Source: Desulfobacteraceae bacterium (lineage in GTDB: Bacteria; Desulfobacterota; Desulfobacteria; Desulfobacterales; Desulfosalsimonadaceae). From it: a stretch of 39,630 nucleotides of DNA. Positions 1 through 7,072 of the stretch are shown here, piece after piece; the stretch's first letter is position 1, and the number at the start of each line of letters is the position of its first letter. The notes under the pieces were generated by a model that was not told the origin of the DNA, searched no databases, and saw nothing but the letters and a program-made list of their open reading frames with translations. The stretch spans positions 1 to 39,630 of the forward strand of contig JAABTJ010000025.1 of assembly GCA_011389935.1 (NCBI GenBank), given 5' to 3'. Both the position numbers and the translations under genes were made by a program.

Positions 1-29
1 GCACCCGCAAGGGATGCCCCTACGGGCTC
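1..29 (-). repeat. Short GC-rich palindromic repeat, copy A
   Basis: The window opens with GCACCCGCAAGGG followed by ATGCCCCTACGGG. With one mismatch this is the reverse complement of the sequence at 20209-20236. The two parts can form small hairpins (GCACCC..GGGTGC type, imperfect here, and CCCC-GTA-GGGG type). No coding role is apparent. That the window begins exactly inside a repeat may mean an assembly or extraction boundary. Confidence 0.6.
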
Positions 30-111
30 AAATTCTGTGGGAATATTTATCCTGTCTATACAAGAATGCAAAAATTAATAATTGTGTTTCATTTGCACTG
101 TGAACCCGACC

Positions 112-140
112 AGAACGGACAACACCGGAACGGACAACAT
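112..140. repeat. Two imperfect 14-bp direct repeats upstream of lnt
   Basis: AGAACGGACAACAC (112-125) is followed after one base by GGAACGGACAACAT (127-140), a 15-bp period just before the lnt start. It could be a tandem operator or chance; no other support is visible. Confidence 0.5.
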
Positions 141-155
141 ACAGCCTGACATGCA

Positions 156-1751
156 ATGAATATTACCCCTGAAAAGCGCACCCGCATCTTCTGGAGCATC
201 GCCTCCGGTATTTCCCTTACCTGCGCGTTTGACAATATCGGACTGGGCTTTCTTGCATGGTTCGCCCTGGGGATCCTGCTGTTCGGGGTGCGAAACGCTT
301 CGGTAAAAGAAGCCCTTTATCTGGGGCTTCTGGCCGGTTTTGTCCATTACGTGACGCTTCTTTACTGGCTGGTTCCCACGATGCACCGGTACGGGCCGCT
401 CTCCGTCTGGCTGAGCATCGGCGTGCTCATGCTGCTCGCGTTTTACCTGGCCCTCTATTTCGCCCTGTTTTCCGGGATGGTTGTCGCCGTGGTGAAACAG
501 CCGGTATTTCTGGTTCTGGCAGTCCCGGTGTTCTGGGTCTCCCTTGAATACGTCAAAACATTTCTTTTATCGGGCTTTCCGTGGGGACTGATCGGCTACA
601 GCCAGTACAACTACCTGCATCTTATCCAGGCAGCCGATATTTTCGGCGTTTACGGGGTGTCGTTTTTTGTTGCGGCAATCAATGCGGCCCTGTTGGTCGT
701 CTTTTTGCAGGCAGGCGGTTTTCATTGGCGGAACGTGCCGGCAGGGCGGGGGGGGGCGGTTTTCTGTTTTTTTTTCATTCTCGTGATCTTTGCATTGAAT
801 GCCGGCTACGGCCGGTATAAAATTGAAGAAATAGACAAAGCCGTTGCGGATGCAGACCGTCTGAACGTATCGGTTGTCCAGGGGAACATCGAGCAGTCCC
901 TGAAATGGGACGAGGCCCATGTCGCATCGATCGTGGAGGAATACCTCCGCCTGTCTGAAAAAGCCGCGTCCGGGGCGCAGTTCATTGTCTGGCCCGAAAC
1001 GGCCATGCCGTTTTATTTTCTGCAGGAAGGGGAGCAGACCGGCAGGGTCCTGGATGCGGTCGGGCGCATGGCGGCCTGGTTTTTAATCGGCAGCCCGTCG
1101 TTTGAGTACGATCGGGAAAAAGACGCGCTCTGGTTTTATAATTCGGCTTACCTGGTGGACCCGAAGGGAAGGGTATCCGGCGCTTACGACAAGGTGCACC
1201 TGGTCCCTTTCGGCGAGTATGTGCCGCTTGGCGACTGGCTGCCGTTTGTGAACCGGATGGTTCACTCCATCGGCGATTTCAGGCCCGGGGCAGCGGGGAA
1301 GGTGCTTTCCATGACGGATGCGGATCTGGCCGTTCAGATATGCTACGAGATCATATTTCCGCATCTTTCCGCGGAAATGGTCAAAAACGGGGGTTCCCTG
1401 ATTGTCAATATCACCAATGACTCGTGGTTCGGTAAAACGGCCGGCCCGCGGCAGCATTTTTCCATGGCCGTATTCCGGAGCGTGGAAAACCGAAGGGCCC
1501 TCATCCGGTCCGCAAACACCGGCATAAGCGCTTTTGTGGATCCGGCCGGCCGGGTCATGGCGCGTACCGAACTATTTGAAACCGCGGTGATCAGCCGGTC
1601 CGTGCCGGTGATAACAGGGAAACAATCTTTGTATACGAAATACATGGACCTGCTTCCCGTCTCCTGCCTTGCAGCCTCGTTGTTGACATTGGCGGCGGCG
1701 GGAATACGGCGAAATCGAAAAAAGCATGGAGGAAAATACAATGAACGGTGA
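156..1751 (+). CDS. lnt: Apolipoprotein N-acyltransferase
   Basis: Inner-membrane enzyme that adds the third acyl chain to the N-terminal cysteine of lipoproteins, the last step of lipoprotein maturation before Lol sorting. The 531-residue length is normal for the family. The N-terminal third is a run of hydrophobic segments (about residues 10-220, with a last one near 500-520), and the central part is a nitrilase-like (C-N hydrolase) domain. Catalytic motifs are visible: Glu in VWPETAMP, Lys in DKVHLVPFGEYVP and Cys in QICYE. The start at 156 has no strong ribosome-binding site; ATG at 151 is out of frame. A G9 run and a T9 run (about 748-775) lie in the last N-terminal membrane segments without breaking the frame. 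The 3' end overlaps the true prfB start by 11 nt. Confidence 0.95.
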   Translation: MNITPEKRTRIFWSIASGISLTCAFDNIGLGFLAWFALGILLFGVRNASVKEALYLGLLAGFVHYVTLLYWLVPTMHRYGPLSVWLSIGVLMLLAFYLALYFALFSGMVVAVVKQPVFLVLAVPVFWVSLEYVKTFLLSGFPWGLIGYSQYNYLHLIQAADIFGVYGVSFFVAAINAALLVVFLQAGGFHWRNVPAGRGGAVFCFFFILVIFALNAGYGRYKIEEIDKAVADADRLNVSVVQGNIEQSLKWDEAHVASIVEEYLRLSEKAASGAQFIVWPETAMPFYFLQEGEQTGRVLDAVGRMAAWFLIGSPSFEYDREKDALWFYNSAYLVDPKGRVSGAYDKVHLVPFGEYVPLGDWLPFVNRMVHSIGDFRPGAAGKVLSMTDADLAVQICYEIIFPHLSAEMVKNGGSLIVNITNDSWFGKTAGPRQHFSMAVFRSVENRRALIRSANTGISAFVDPAGRVMARTELFETAVISRSVPVITGKQSLYTKYMDLLPVSCLAASLLTLAAAGIRRNRKKHGGKYNER

Positions 1752-2860
1752 ACTCAAGGATCAGATCAGCAGTTTTTACAGAACGCTTGAACAGTTACGG
1801 GAGTATCTTTGACATAGAAGGCGGGAAAGAAAGGCTTGCCGAGCTGGAAAAGGCGATCGAGGACGAGAACCTCTGGAGCGATCCGGATCAGGCGAAGACC
1901 CTTTTGAAGGAAAGGGCCTTTCTGGCCGGAAGGGTGGACAACTGGCGGGATCTTTTCGCCCAGGTGGAGGACTGCGAGGTGCTCATCGAGTTGGGGGAGG
2001 AGGAGTCGGACGAAGGCACCCTGGCTGAAGCGGCGCGCCAGGTAAAACGGCTTGATAAAAAGCTCAAGGATTTTTCCCTTCAGGCGATGCTCAAGGGTGA
2101 GGACGACGAGCGCAACGCGATTGTTTCCATCAATGCGGGGGCCGGCGGGACCGATGCCCAGGACTGGGTGCAGATGCTGTTTCGCATGTACAGCCGCTGG
2201 TGCGAAAGCAAGGGGTATGCCGTCGAGTTGATGGATTTCCAGGAAGGCGACGAGGCCGGCATAAAGAGCGTCACATTTACCGTAAAGGGGGTAAACGCTT
2301 TCGGCTATCTCAAGGTGGAAAGCGGTGTCCACCGGCTGGTGCGGATTTCGCCGTTCAACGCGAGCGGCAAGCGGCACACTTCCTTTGCCTCCGTGTTCGT
2401 CTACCCCGAGATCGAAGATGACATCCATATCGAAATTGATGAAAACGATCTGCGCATCGACACGTACAGGGCCAGCGGGGCAGGGGGGCAGCACGTCAAC
2501 AAGACGTCCAGCGCCGTTCGTATCACCCATCATCCGACCGGCATCGTGGTACAGTGCCAGCAGGAGAAATCGCAGATCCGAAACCGTGAAAAAGCGATGA
2601 AAGTGCTGCGCGCGCGCCTGTATCAGCAGGAAAAGCAGAAACAGGAAAAAAAGCTGCAGGAAATCCACGACGGCAAGGAGGAAATCGCCTGGGGAAGCCA
2701 GATCCGATCCTACGTGCTCAATCCGTACCAGATGGTCAAGGACCACCGCGTGAACATGGATATCGGTAACGTGGATGCCGTCCTTGACGGCGGGATCGAT
2801 CCGTTCATCGAAAAGGTGCTGCTCGCGGAGCACACAGGAGCGTCAGCCAATCATGGGTAA
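1741..2860 (+). CDS. prfB: Peptide chain release factor 2, made by programmed +1 frameshift
   Basis: RF2 reads UAA and UGA stop codons and triggers peptide release on the ribosome. Translation begins at ATG 1741 (GGAGG upstream), runs 23 codons to an in-frame TGA at 1810-1812, and must shift +1 so that GAC (1811-1813) is read next. The product is about 372 residues, the usual RF2 length. A single-frame reading starts falsely at GTG 1748 and gives a wrong N-terminus. The SPF motif that recognises stop codons is in RISPFNASG, and the catalytic GGQ is in GAGGQHVN. The start lies inside the end of lnt, so the two are probably translationally coupled. RF2 levels autoregulate through the frameshift. 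Confidence 0.95.
1798..1813 (+). promoter_or_regulatory. RF2 programmed +1 frameshift site
   Basis: CGG GAG TAT CTT TGA C matches the classical RF2 recoding signal: slippery CTT, in-frame TGA followed by C (a poor termination context), and a Shine-Dalgarno-like GGGAG ending three bases before CTT. Low RF2 delays termination at UGA and favours slippage, so the protein controls its own synthesis. Confidence 0.95.
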
Positions 2861-2875
2861 GCGATAGAAAGGCGG

Positions 2876-4480
2876 ATGGAGAACATGCCGGTAAAAGACC
2901 TGTCATCCCTTCTGCGGTTTTATTTTATTGTTGACTGCGATGCCCCCGTTTCCCTTGGGGGGCAGGTGGAAACCGCCCTTCTGGCCGGCGCCACCATGGT
3001 GCAGTACCGCAATAAGGCATTCCAGACCCGCGACTTTGAAACACTGGAAGCGCTCTGCCGTTTGTGCCGGACAAACCATGTCCCGTTCATCGTAAACGAT
3101 GATATTCTGCTGGCCCGTGCAGCGGGTGCCGACGGCGTCCATTTGGGGCAATCGGACGAGGAGCATGCACTGGCCAGGAAAATTCTGGGTGAATACGCCA
3201 TTGTCGGCGCGTCCGTATCCACGCTGGACGAGCTTGAAGGAACCGATCTTGCCGGGTGCGACTATATCGGCACCGGTCCGGTTTTTCATACCTCCACGAA
3301 GCCGGATGCGCATTCGGTTATCGGTCCCGGCGGGCTGTCGGAAGTCATCCGGAAATCCCCCCTGCCGGTGGTGGCCATCGGCGGTATCCATGCGGACAAT
3401 GCCGGGTTGTGTTTTTCTGCGGGAGCGGCCGGGGTGGCGGTAATCAGCACGATCACCCGGGCGGATGATCCTTTTGGAAATGCCCTGGCGCTGGGAGCGG
3501 CATGCGGATGCCGGCAGCGATATCTCCAAACCCCGTGGAAAGACGAGTTTGTACTCATCGACCGCATGGTGGACTGCTGCGCTTCCGCCTCGAAAACCTC
3601 CTTCATGAAGGTGCCGCCCGGGGATGACGCTTCCCTGTTTGCGGACATGGCCAATCCGGTATTTACGACCGACACCCAGCGGGAGGGGATTCATTTTCGC
3701 CGCTACTGGCAGACAATGGATGAAATCGGAAAGCGGGCCGTTGAAATCACGTTTTCCGACCTTGCCGCATCCTATGCAAAACCAGCGGGGCTTTTTGTCA
3801 ATCTCTGCATTCCTGCCGAAACGGCCGAAGAGGACGTTCTCGCGCTGTACAGGGGAATCGATGAGGCCCTGGTCAGCCACGGGGCGGTATTGGCCGGCGG
3901 CAATGTCTCGTCCGGCCCGGTGTTGGCCCTTGATCTGTTTGCCGCAGGAACGGGAAGCGATATTTTCCCCGTGCGAAGTGCCGCCAGCCCCGGAGACGGA
4001 CTGTATGCGACCGGTCCCCTGGGCCTTGCCCGCTCCGGGCTGGAATGTCTTGCCAGGGGAGATTTTTCCTTTCCCGGGCTCGTTGAAAAATTCAAGTTTC
4101 CCCGGGCGCGTTTTGATGCTGCGGACGTTCTTTGTTCCAACGGCGTTGCCTGCGTCATGGATATCAGCGATGGCCTATACGGTGATGCCGCCCACATCGC
4201 CGCAGCCTCCGGGGTCAGCGTTCGCTTCGAGCCGTCGACCGAGGCGGTTGATCCACAGCTTGCGGCGTATTGCGAAAAATACGGCCTTGACCCGGTGAGC
4301 CAGCTGCTGGCCGGCGGGGACGACTATGAACTGCTGTTTGCATGCAGACCGGAAATTTTTGAAATTGTATCCTCCGCGCTTCCGGGCGCCTTTCGGGTGG
4401 GGTCCATCGTGGCCCGGCAGGACCGGTTATGCATTGGCGCGCCGGAAGGGACGACCTCGTATCGGCACGGCGGGGGGTAG
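2876..4480 (+). CDS. thiE-thiL: Fused thiamine-phosphate synthase / thiamine-monophosphate kinase
   Basis: A 534-residue fusion of two consecutive thiamine steps. Residues about 1-215 are ThiE, which joins HMP-PP and the thiazole phosphate into thiamine phosphate: VQYRNK, NDD with GVHLGQSD, GTGPVF and AIGGI are present. Residues about 225-534 are ThiL, which phosphorylates thiamine phosphate to thiamine diphosphate: GDD (249-251), TDT with REGIHF (265-274), SDLAAS (294-299), MDISDGL (428-434) and GGDDYELLF (480-488). The usual GGDT of ThiL reads GGN here (Asn343). The ATG at 2876 follows AAAGGCGG closely; ATG 2885 is an alternative. It lies 15 nt after prfB in the same run of genes, with no TPP riboswitch directly upstream. 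Confidence 0.9.
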   Translation: MENMPVKDLSSLLRFYFIVDCDAPVSLGGQVETALLAGATMVQYRNKAFQTRDFETLEALCRLCRTNHVPFIVNDDILLARAAGADGVHLGQSDEEHALARKILGEYAIVGASVSTLDELEGTDLAGCDYIGTGPVFHTSTKPDAHSVIGPGGLSEVIRKSPLPVVAIGGIHADNAGLCFSAGAAGVAVISTITRADDPFGNALALGAACGCRQRYLQTPWKDEFVLIDRMVDCCASASKTSFMKVPPGDDASLFADMANPVFTTDTQREGIHFRRYWQTMDEIGKRAVEITFSDLAASYAKPAGLFVNLCIPAETAEEDVLALYRGIDEALVSHGAVLAGGNVSSGPVLALDLFAAGTGSDIFPVRSAASPGDGLYATGPLGLARSGLECLARGDFSFPGLVEKFKFPRARFDAADVLCSNGVACVMDISDGLYGDAAHIAAASGVSVRFEPSTEAVDPQLAAYCEKYGLDPVSQLLAGGDDYELLFACRPEIFEIVSSALPGAFRVGSIVARQDRLCIGAPEGTTSYRHGGG

Positions 4481-4532
4481 ATCCGAAACCCGTTTTTGAG
4501 GGTGGATGGCCAGGAAAGGAAAAGGACGAAAA

Positions 4533-4985
4533 ATGAAATATTCAGAAGCGCAATTCGGCAGGGTCTTTGTGATCCGCCTTGAAGACGGCGATATCGTGCA
4601 CGAATCCATTGAATCGCTGGCGGCCGAAAACGGCGTCAAAGCGGGGGTGCTGGTGATTCTGGGCGGGGCGGATAAGGGGAGCCGCCTTGTGGTCGGCCCC
4701 GAGGACGGGCGCGCCGAGGCTATCACCCCCATGACCCGGGTGCTGGAGAACGTAAACGAGGTGGCCGGTACAGGGACGCTTTTCCCGGACGAAAATGACC
4801 AGCCGGTGCTCCACATGCACATGGCCTGCGGCCGGGAGGATAAAACCGTCACCGGCTGCGTACGCACGGGCGTGCGGGTCTGGCACGTCATGGAAGCCGT
4901 TTTGTTTGAACTTACCGAGACCGCTGCCATTCGAAAACCCGATGCCATCACCGGCTTTGCCCTGCTTTCCCCGGACGGCCGGTAA
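4533..4985 (+). CDS. PPC (DUF296) domain protein, PD1-like
   Basis: A 150-residue protein of the PPC/DUF296 family (COG1661). Some family members bind AT-rich DNA in plants; bacterial and archaeal stand-alone members have no settled function. The family core is seen as a beta-rich domain with a GGADKGSRLV segment, then GTGTLFPDEN followed by HMHMACGR, the conserved HxH metal-binding region. ATG 4533 is chosen over ATG 4506 because AAAAGGA sits at the right distance and the domain starts immediately after (MKYSEAQFGRVF). It is the last gene of the lnt run, about 50 nt after thiE-thiL, followed by mobile palindromic elements. Family assignment is good; function is unknown. Confidence 0.8.
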   Translation: MKYSEAQFGRVFVIRLEDGDIVHESIESLAAENGVKAGVLVILGGADKGSRLVVGPEDGRAEAITPMTRVLENVNEVAGTGTLFPDENDQPVLHMHMACGREDKTVTGCVRTGVRVWHVMEAVLFELTETAAIRKPDAITGFALLSPDGR

Positions 4986-5011
4986 CCGGAATTGATGCCG
5001 CAACCCATAAT

Positions 5012-5166
5012 TGACGGCTTCGTAAAAAGTCCAATATCTGCGTTGCGTACAATTTCTGAAGAATCTCACGTACGGCGAAGTACGATCAATTCTTCAAAAA
5101 TTGCACGCGCCTTGATCTTGAACATTTTACAAAGCCGTCTGAAAATGACTTTTTACGCGTTCATCA
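5012..5166 (+). mobile_element. 155-bp palindromic MITE-like element, copy 1a
   Basis: Starts TGACGGCTTCGTAAAAAGTC and ends with the near inverted copy GACTTTTTACGCGTTCATCA, giving terminal inverted repeats of about 20 bp. It is flanked on both sides by TAAT (5008-5011 and 5167-5170), a 4-bp target duplication. Inside is a large palindrome centred near 5080 (CAATTTCTGAAGAAT against ATTCTTCAAAAATTG). It has no coding capacity, so it would need a transposase supplied from elsewhere. It is nearly identical to copy 3 at 17046-17200. Confidence 0.85.
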
Positions 5167-5170
5167 TAAT

Positions 5171-5217
5171 TGATGAGCCCGTAAAAAGTTGATCTTGGGC
5201 TTTTTACGAAGCCGTCA
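5171..5217 (-). mobile_element. 47-bp internally deleted element, copy 1b
   Basis: Consists almost only of the two ends: TGATGAGCCCGTAAAAAG, an 11-base centre, then CTTTTTACGAAGCCGTCA. It is inverted relative to copy 1a and separated from it by exactly TAAT (5167-5170); TAAT follows it again at 5218-5221. So it sits in the target duplication of its neighbour. It ends 20 nt before the AAGAAGG ribosome-binding site of manC. The TCA end plus TAAT creates CATAAT, which resembles a -10 box, but no good -35 is at proper spacing. Confidence 0.75.
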
Positions 5218-5243
5218 TAATTCACAGCGAAAGAAGGATGATG

Positions 5244-6659
5244 ATGATCATTCCCGTAATTCTCGCCGGCGGCTCCGGAACCCGGCTCTGGCCGCTTTCC
5301 CGCCGGCTTTTTCCGAAACAGCTGCTGCGCCTGACCCAGGACAGGACCCTGCTCCAGGAGACCATCCTCAGGGTTGCCGGGGCGGACAATGTCGCCGATC
5401 CGATCGTGATCTGCAACGGGTCGTACCGGTACATCATTGCCGAGCAGCTGCGGGAAATCAGTGTAAAGCCGCACTCTCTCGTGCTGGAGCCGGCCGGGCG
5501 CAACACGGCGCCCGCGGTTACGGTATCTGCGATCATGGCCATGGCGGTAGATCCGGAGGCCGTGATCCTGGTGCTGCCGTCCGATCATCTTATCCCCGAT
5601 GTCGGGAAATTTCACCAGGCCCTGGATGCCGCCGCCTGTTTCGCCGGGCAGGGGAGCCTTGTCACCTTCGGTGTTGTTCCCCAGGCGCCGGAAACGGGGT
5701 ATGGCTATATTCGAAAGGACGGCAGGGCGTCCTGCCCCTGCGGCGGACCGCATGAGGCGTTTACGATCGAGGCCTTTGTGGAGAAACCGGATGTTAGGAC
5801 CGCCCGGAAATATGTCGCGTCCGGGGAGTACTGCTGGAATTCGGGGATGTTCATGTTTCGCGCGGCGGAGATCATCCGGGAGATGGAGGCGCTTTGTCCG
5901 GAAATACTGGACGCATGCCGCCTCTCGGTGGAAAGGGGCGTTGTCGATGAAGATGCGTTTCTGCTGGATGCGGAGGCTTTTTCCGGCTGCCCGTCGGATT
6001 CCATTGATTACGCCGTTATGGAAAAAACGCGCCGCGGCGTCATGGTTCCCTTTGACGCCGGGTGGAATGACGTGGGATCCTGGGAGGCGCTCTGGGAGCT
6101 TGGCGATAAAGACGGCTGCGGCAATGTGGTCAAGGGGGATGTGGTCGGCCGCAGCAACCGCGACTGCCTGATTTTTGCGGAAAGCCGGCTTGTAACCGTG
6201 CTCGGCATGAATGATGCCATTGTGGTGGAAAGTCCGGATGCCGTGCTGGTGGCGGAGCGCGGGCGGGGGCAGGAGGTCAGGGGGATCGTGGACGACCTTC
6301 GGGGCGAAGGGCGAAGGGAGGTCAGTGGACACGGCAAAACCTTCTGTCACTGGGGGAATGTGATACTCCTGAGCCGGGATGAAACCATGGTGGTGCGGCG
6401 GGTGACGCTCAATGAACAGTCCGCCGTAAGGGTCCGCACCCCTGCAGACCGCGTGCTGCACTGGATCGTGGCCGACGGACAGGGCACCCTGCGAAAACCG
6501 GGAGAAACAGCCGTTTTTCAGAAAGATGATGCCATCCGGATAGGTCCGGAAAGCGACGTCGTTTTTGAAAACAGCCAGGATTATCCCCTGGTCTTCATGG
6601 AGTTTTATCACGTACGAAACGGGGACGGTGAGCACTTCAACGGCCGGCAGGAAAGCTGA
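5244..6659 (+). CDS. manC: Mannose-1-phosphate guanylyltransferase with a degenerate isomerase domain
   Basis: Makes GDP-mannose from mannose-1-phosphate and GTP for surface glycans. About 471 residues, the length of the bifunctional type II PMI/GMP family (ManC/CpsB/AlgA). The N-terminal nucleotidyltransferase is intact: AGGSGTRLWP, FPKQLL, and FVEKP further on. The C-terminal cupin, normally the mannose-6-phosphate isomerase, is recognisable but the usual metal-ligand positions (family pattern LSLQxHxHRxEHW, then a later His) read VRVRTPADRVLHW and DVVFEN. I infer loss of isomerase activity. Three ATGs occur in a row (5238, 5241, 5244); 5244 gives the best spacing, 6 nt from AAGAAGG. The gene follows the palindromic elements and precedes an Hpt gene by 38 nt. 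Confidence 0.85.
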   Translation: MIIPVILAGGSGTRLWPLSRRLFPKQLLRLTQDRTLLQETILRVAGADNVADPIVICNGSYRYIIAEQLREISVKPHSLVLEPAGRNTAPAVTVSAIMAMAVDPEAVILVLPSDHLIPDVGKFHQALDAAACFAGQGSLVTFGVVPQAPETGYGYIRKDGRASCPCGGPHEAFTIEAFVEKPDVRTARKYVASGEYCWNSGMFMFRAAEIIREMEALCPEILDACRLSVERGVVDEDAFLLDAEAFSGCPSDSIDYAVMEKTRRGVMVPFDAGWNDVGSWEALWELGDKDGCGNVVKGDVVGRSNRDCLIFAESRLVTVLGMNDAIVVESPDAVLVAERGRGQEVRGIVDDLRGEGRREVSGHGKTFCHWGNVILLSRDETMVVRRVTLNEQSAVRVRTPADRVLHWIVADGQGTLRKPGETAVFQKDDAIRIGPESDVVFENSQDYPLVFMEFYHVRNGDGEHFNGRQES

Positions 6660-6697
6660 ATATTTCCTGCAGACCAGTTAAGGGAGGGGAATTGCAA

Positions 6698-7063
6698 ATG
6701 GGCATCGACGAACAACCGGTGCTGAACCGGGCGGATCTGATGGACCGCCTGGACAGCGACCAGGCGCTTGCCGCTGAACTGGCCGAATTGTTTATATCGG
6801 ACGTCAGGGATACGCTTGTTTCCCTGCGTACCGCAGCGGAGGGGGGCTTCGCTCCGGAAGTCGAAAGGGCGGCGCATTCGCTGAAAGGTGCGGCTGCCAA
6901 CCTTTCCGGGGAAAAAGTTCGCCATATCGCTGCCGCCGTTGAAACGGCCGGGAAAAATAACGATATGACCGCTGCTGTTGCCGCCATCAAAAAGCTTGGC
7001 CCCGCCGTTGCCGAGTTGATCGACGCTTTGAACACGCAGATTATCGCCGCGGGGCGGAGGTGA
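6698..7063 (+). CDS. Histidine phosphotransfer (Hpt) domain protein
   Basis: A stand-alone Hpt domain of 121 residues that relays phosphate between receiver domains. The signature is RAAHSLKGAAANLS, whose His is the phosphorylation site, inside a mostly helical protein without membrane segments. ATG 6698 is preferred over TTG 6692 because AGGGAGGGG (6681-6689) lies 8 nt upstream. It sits just after manC and converges on the kinase-like gene, with only 9 nt between the stops. The nearest likely partner is the hybrid histidine kinase at 10050-12275, which has two receiver domains but no Hpt domain of its own; this pairing is inference. Confidence 0.85.
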   Translation: MGIDEQPVLNRADLMDRLDSDQALAAELAELFISDVRDTLVSLRTAAEGGFAPEVERAAHSLKGAAANLSGEKVRHIAAAVETAGKNNDMTAAVAAIKKLGPAVAELIDALNTQIIAAGRR

Positions 7064-7072
7064 ATCTGTTTT

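Noticed and set aside
1766..2833. A 355-codon open frame on the minus strand opposite prfB
   Set aside because: prfB is certain here (GGQ, SPF, frameshift site); the antisense product resembles nothing.
2820..2880. Possible TPP riboswitch before thiE-thiL
   Set aside because: Only 15 nt separate it from prfB and no THI-box sequence is seen.
5012..5217. CRISPR-like or REP array interpretation of the palindromic repeats
   Set aside because: There are only two units, in opposite orientation, of different length, with 4-bp spacers that are target duplications; mobile elements explain them fully.
5189..5221. Promoter for manC built by the mobile element (TTGATC ... CATAAT)
   Set aside because: The spacing is 21 bp, too long, and no better -35 is present; kept only as a remark on the -10-like junction.
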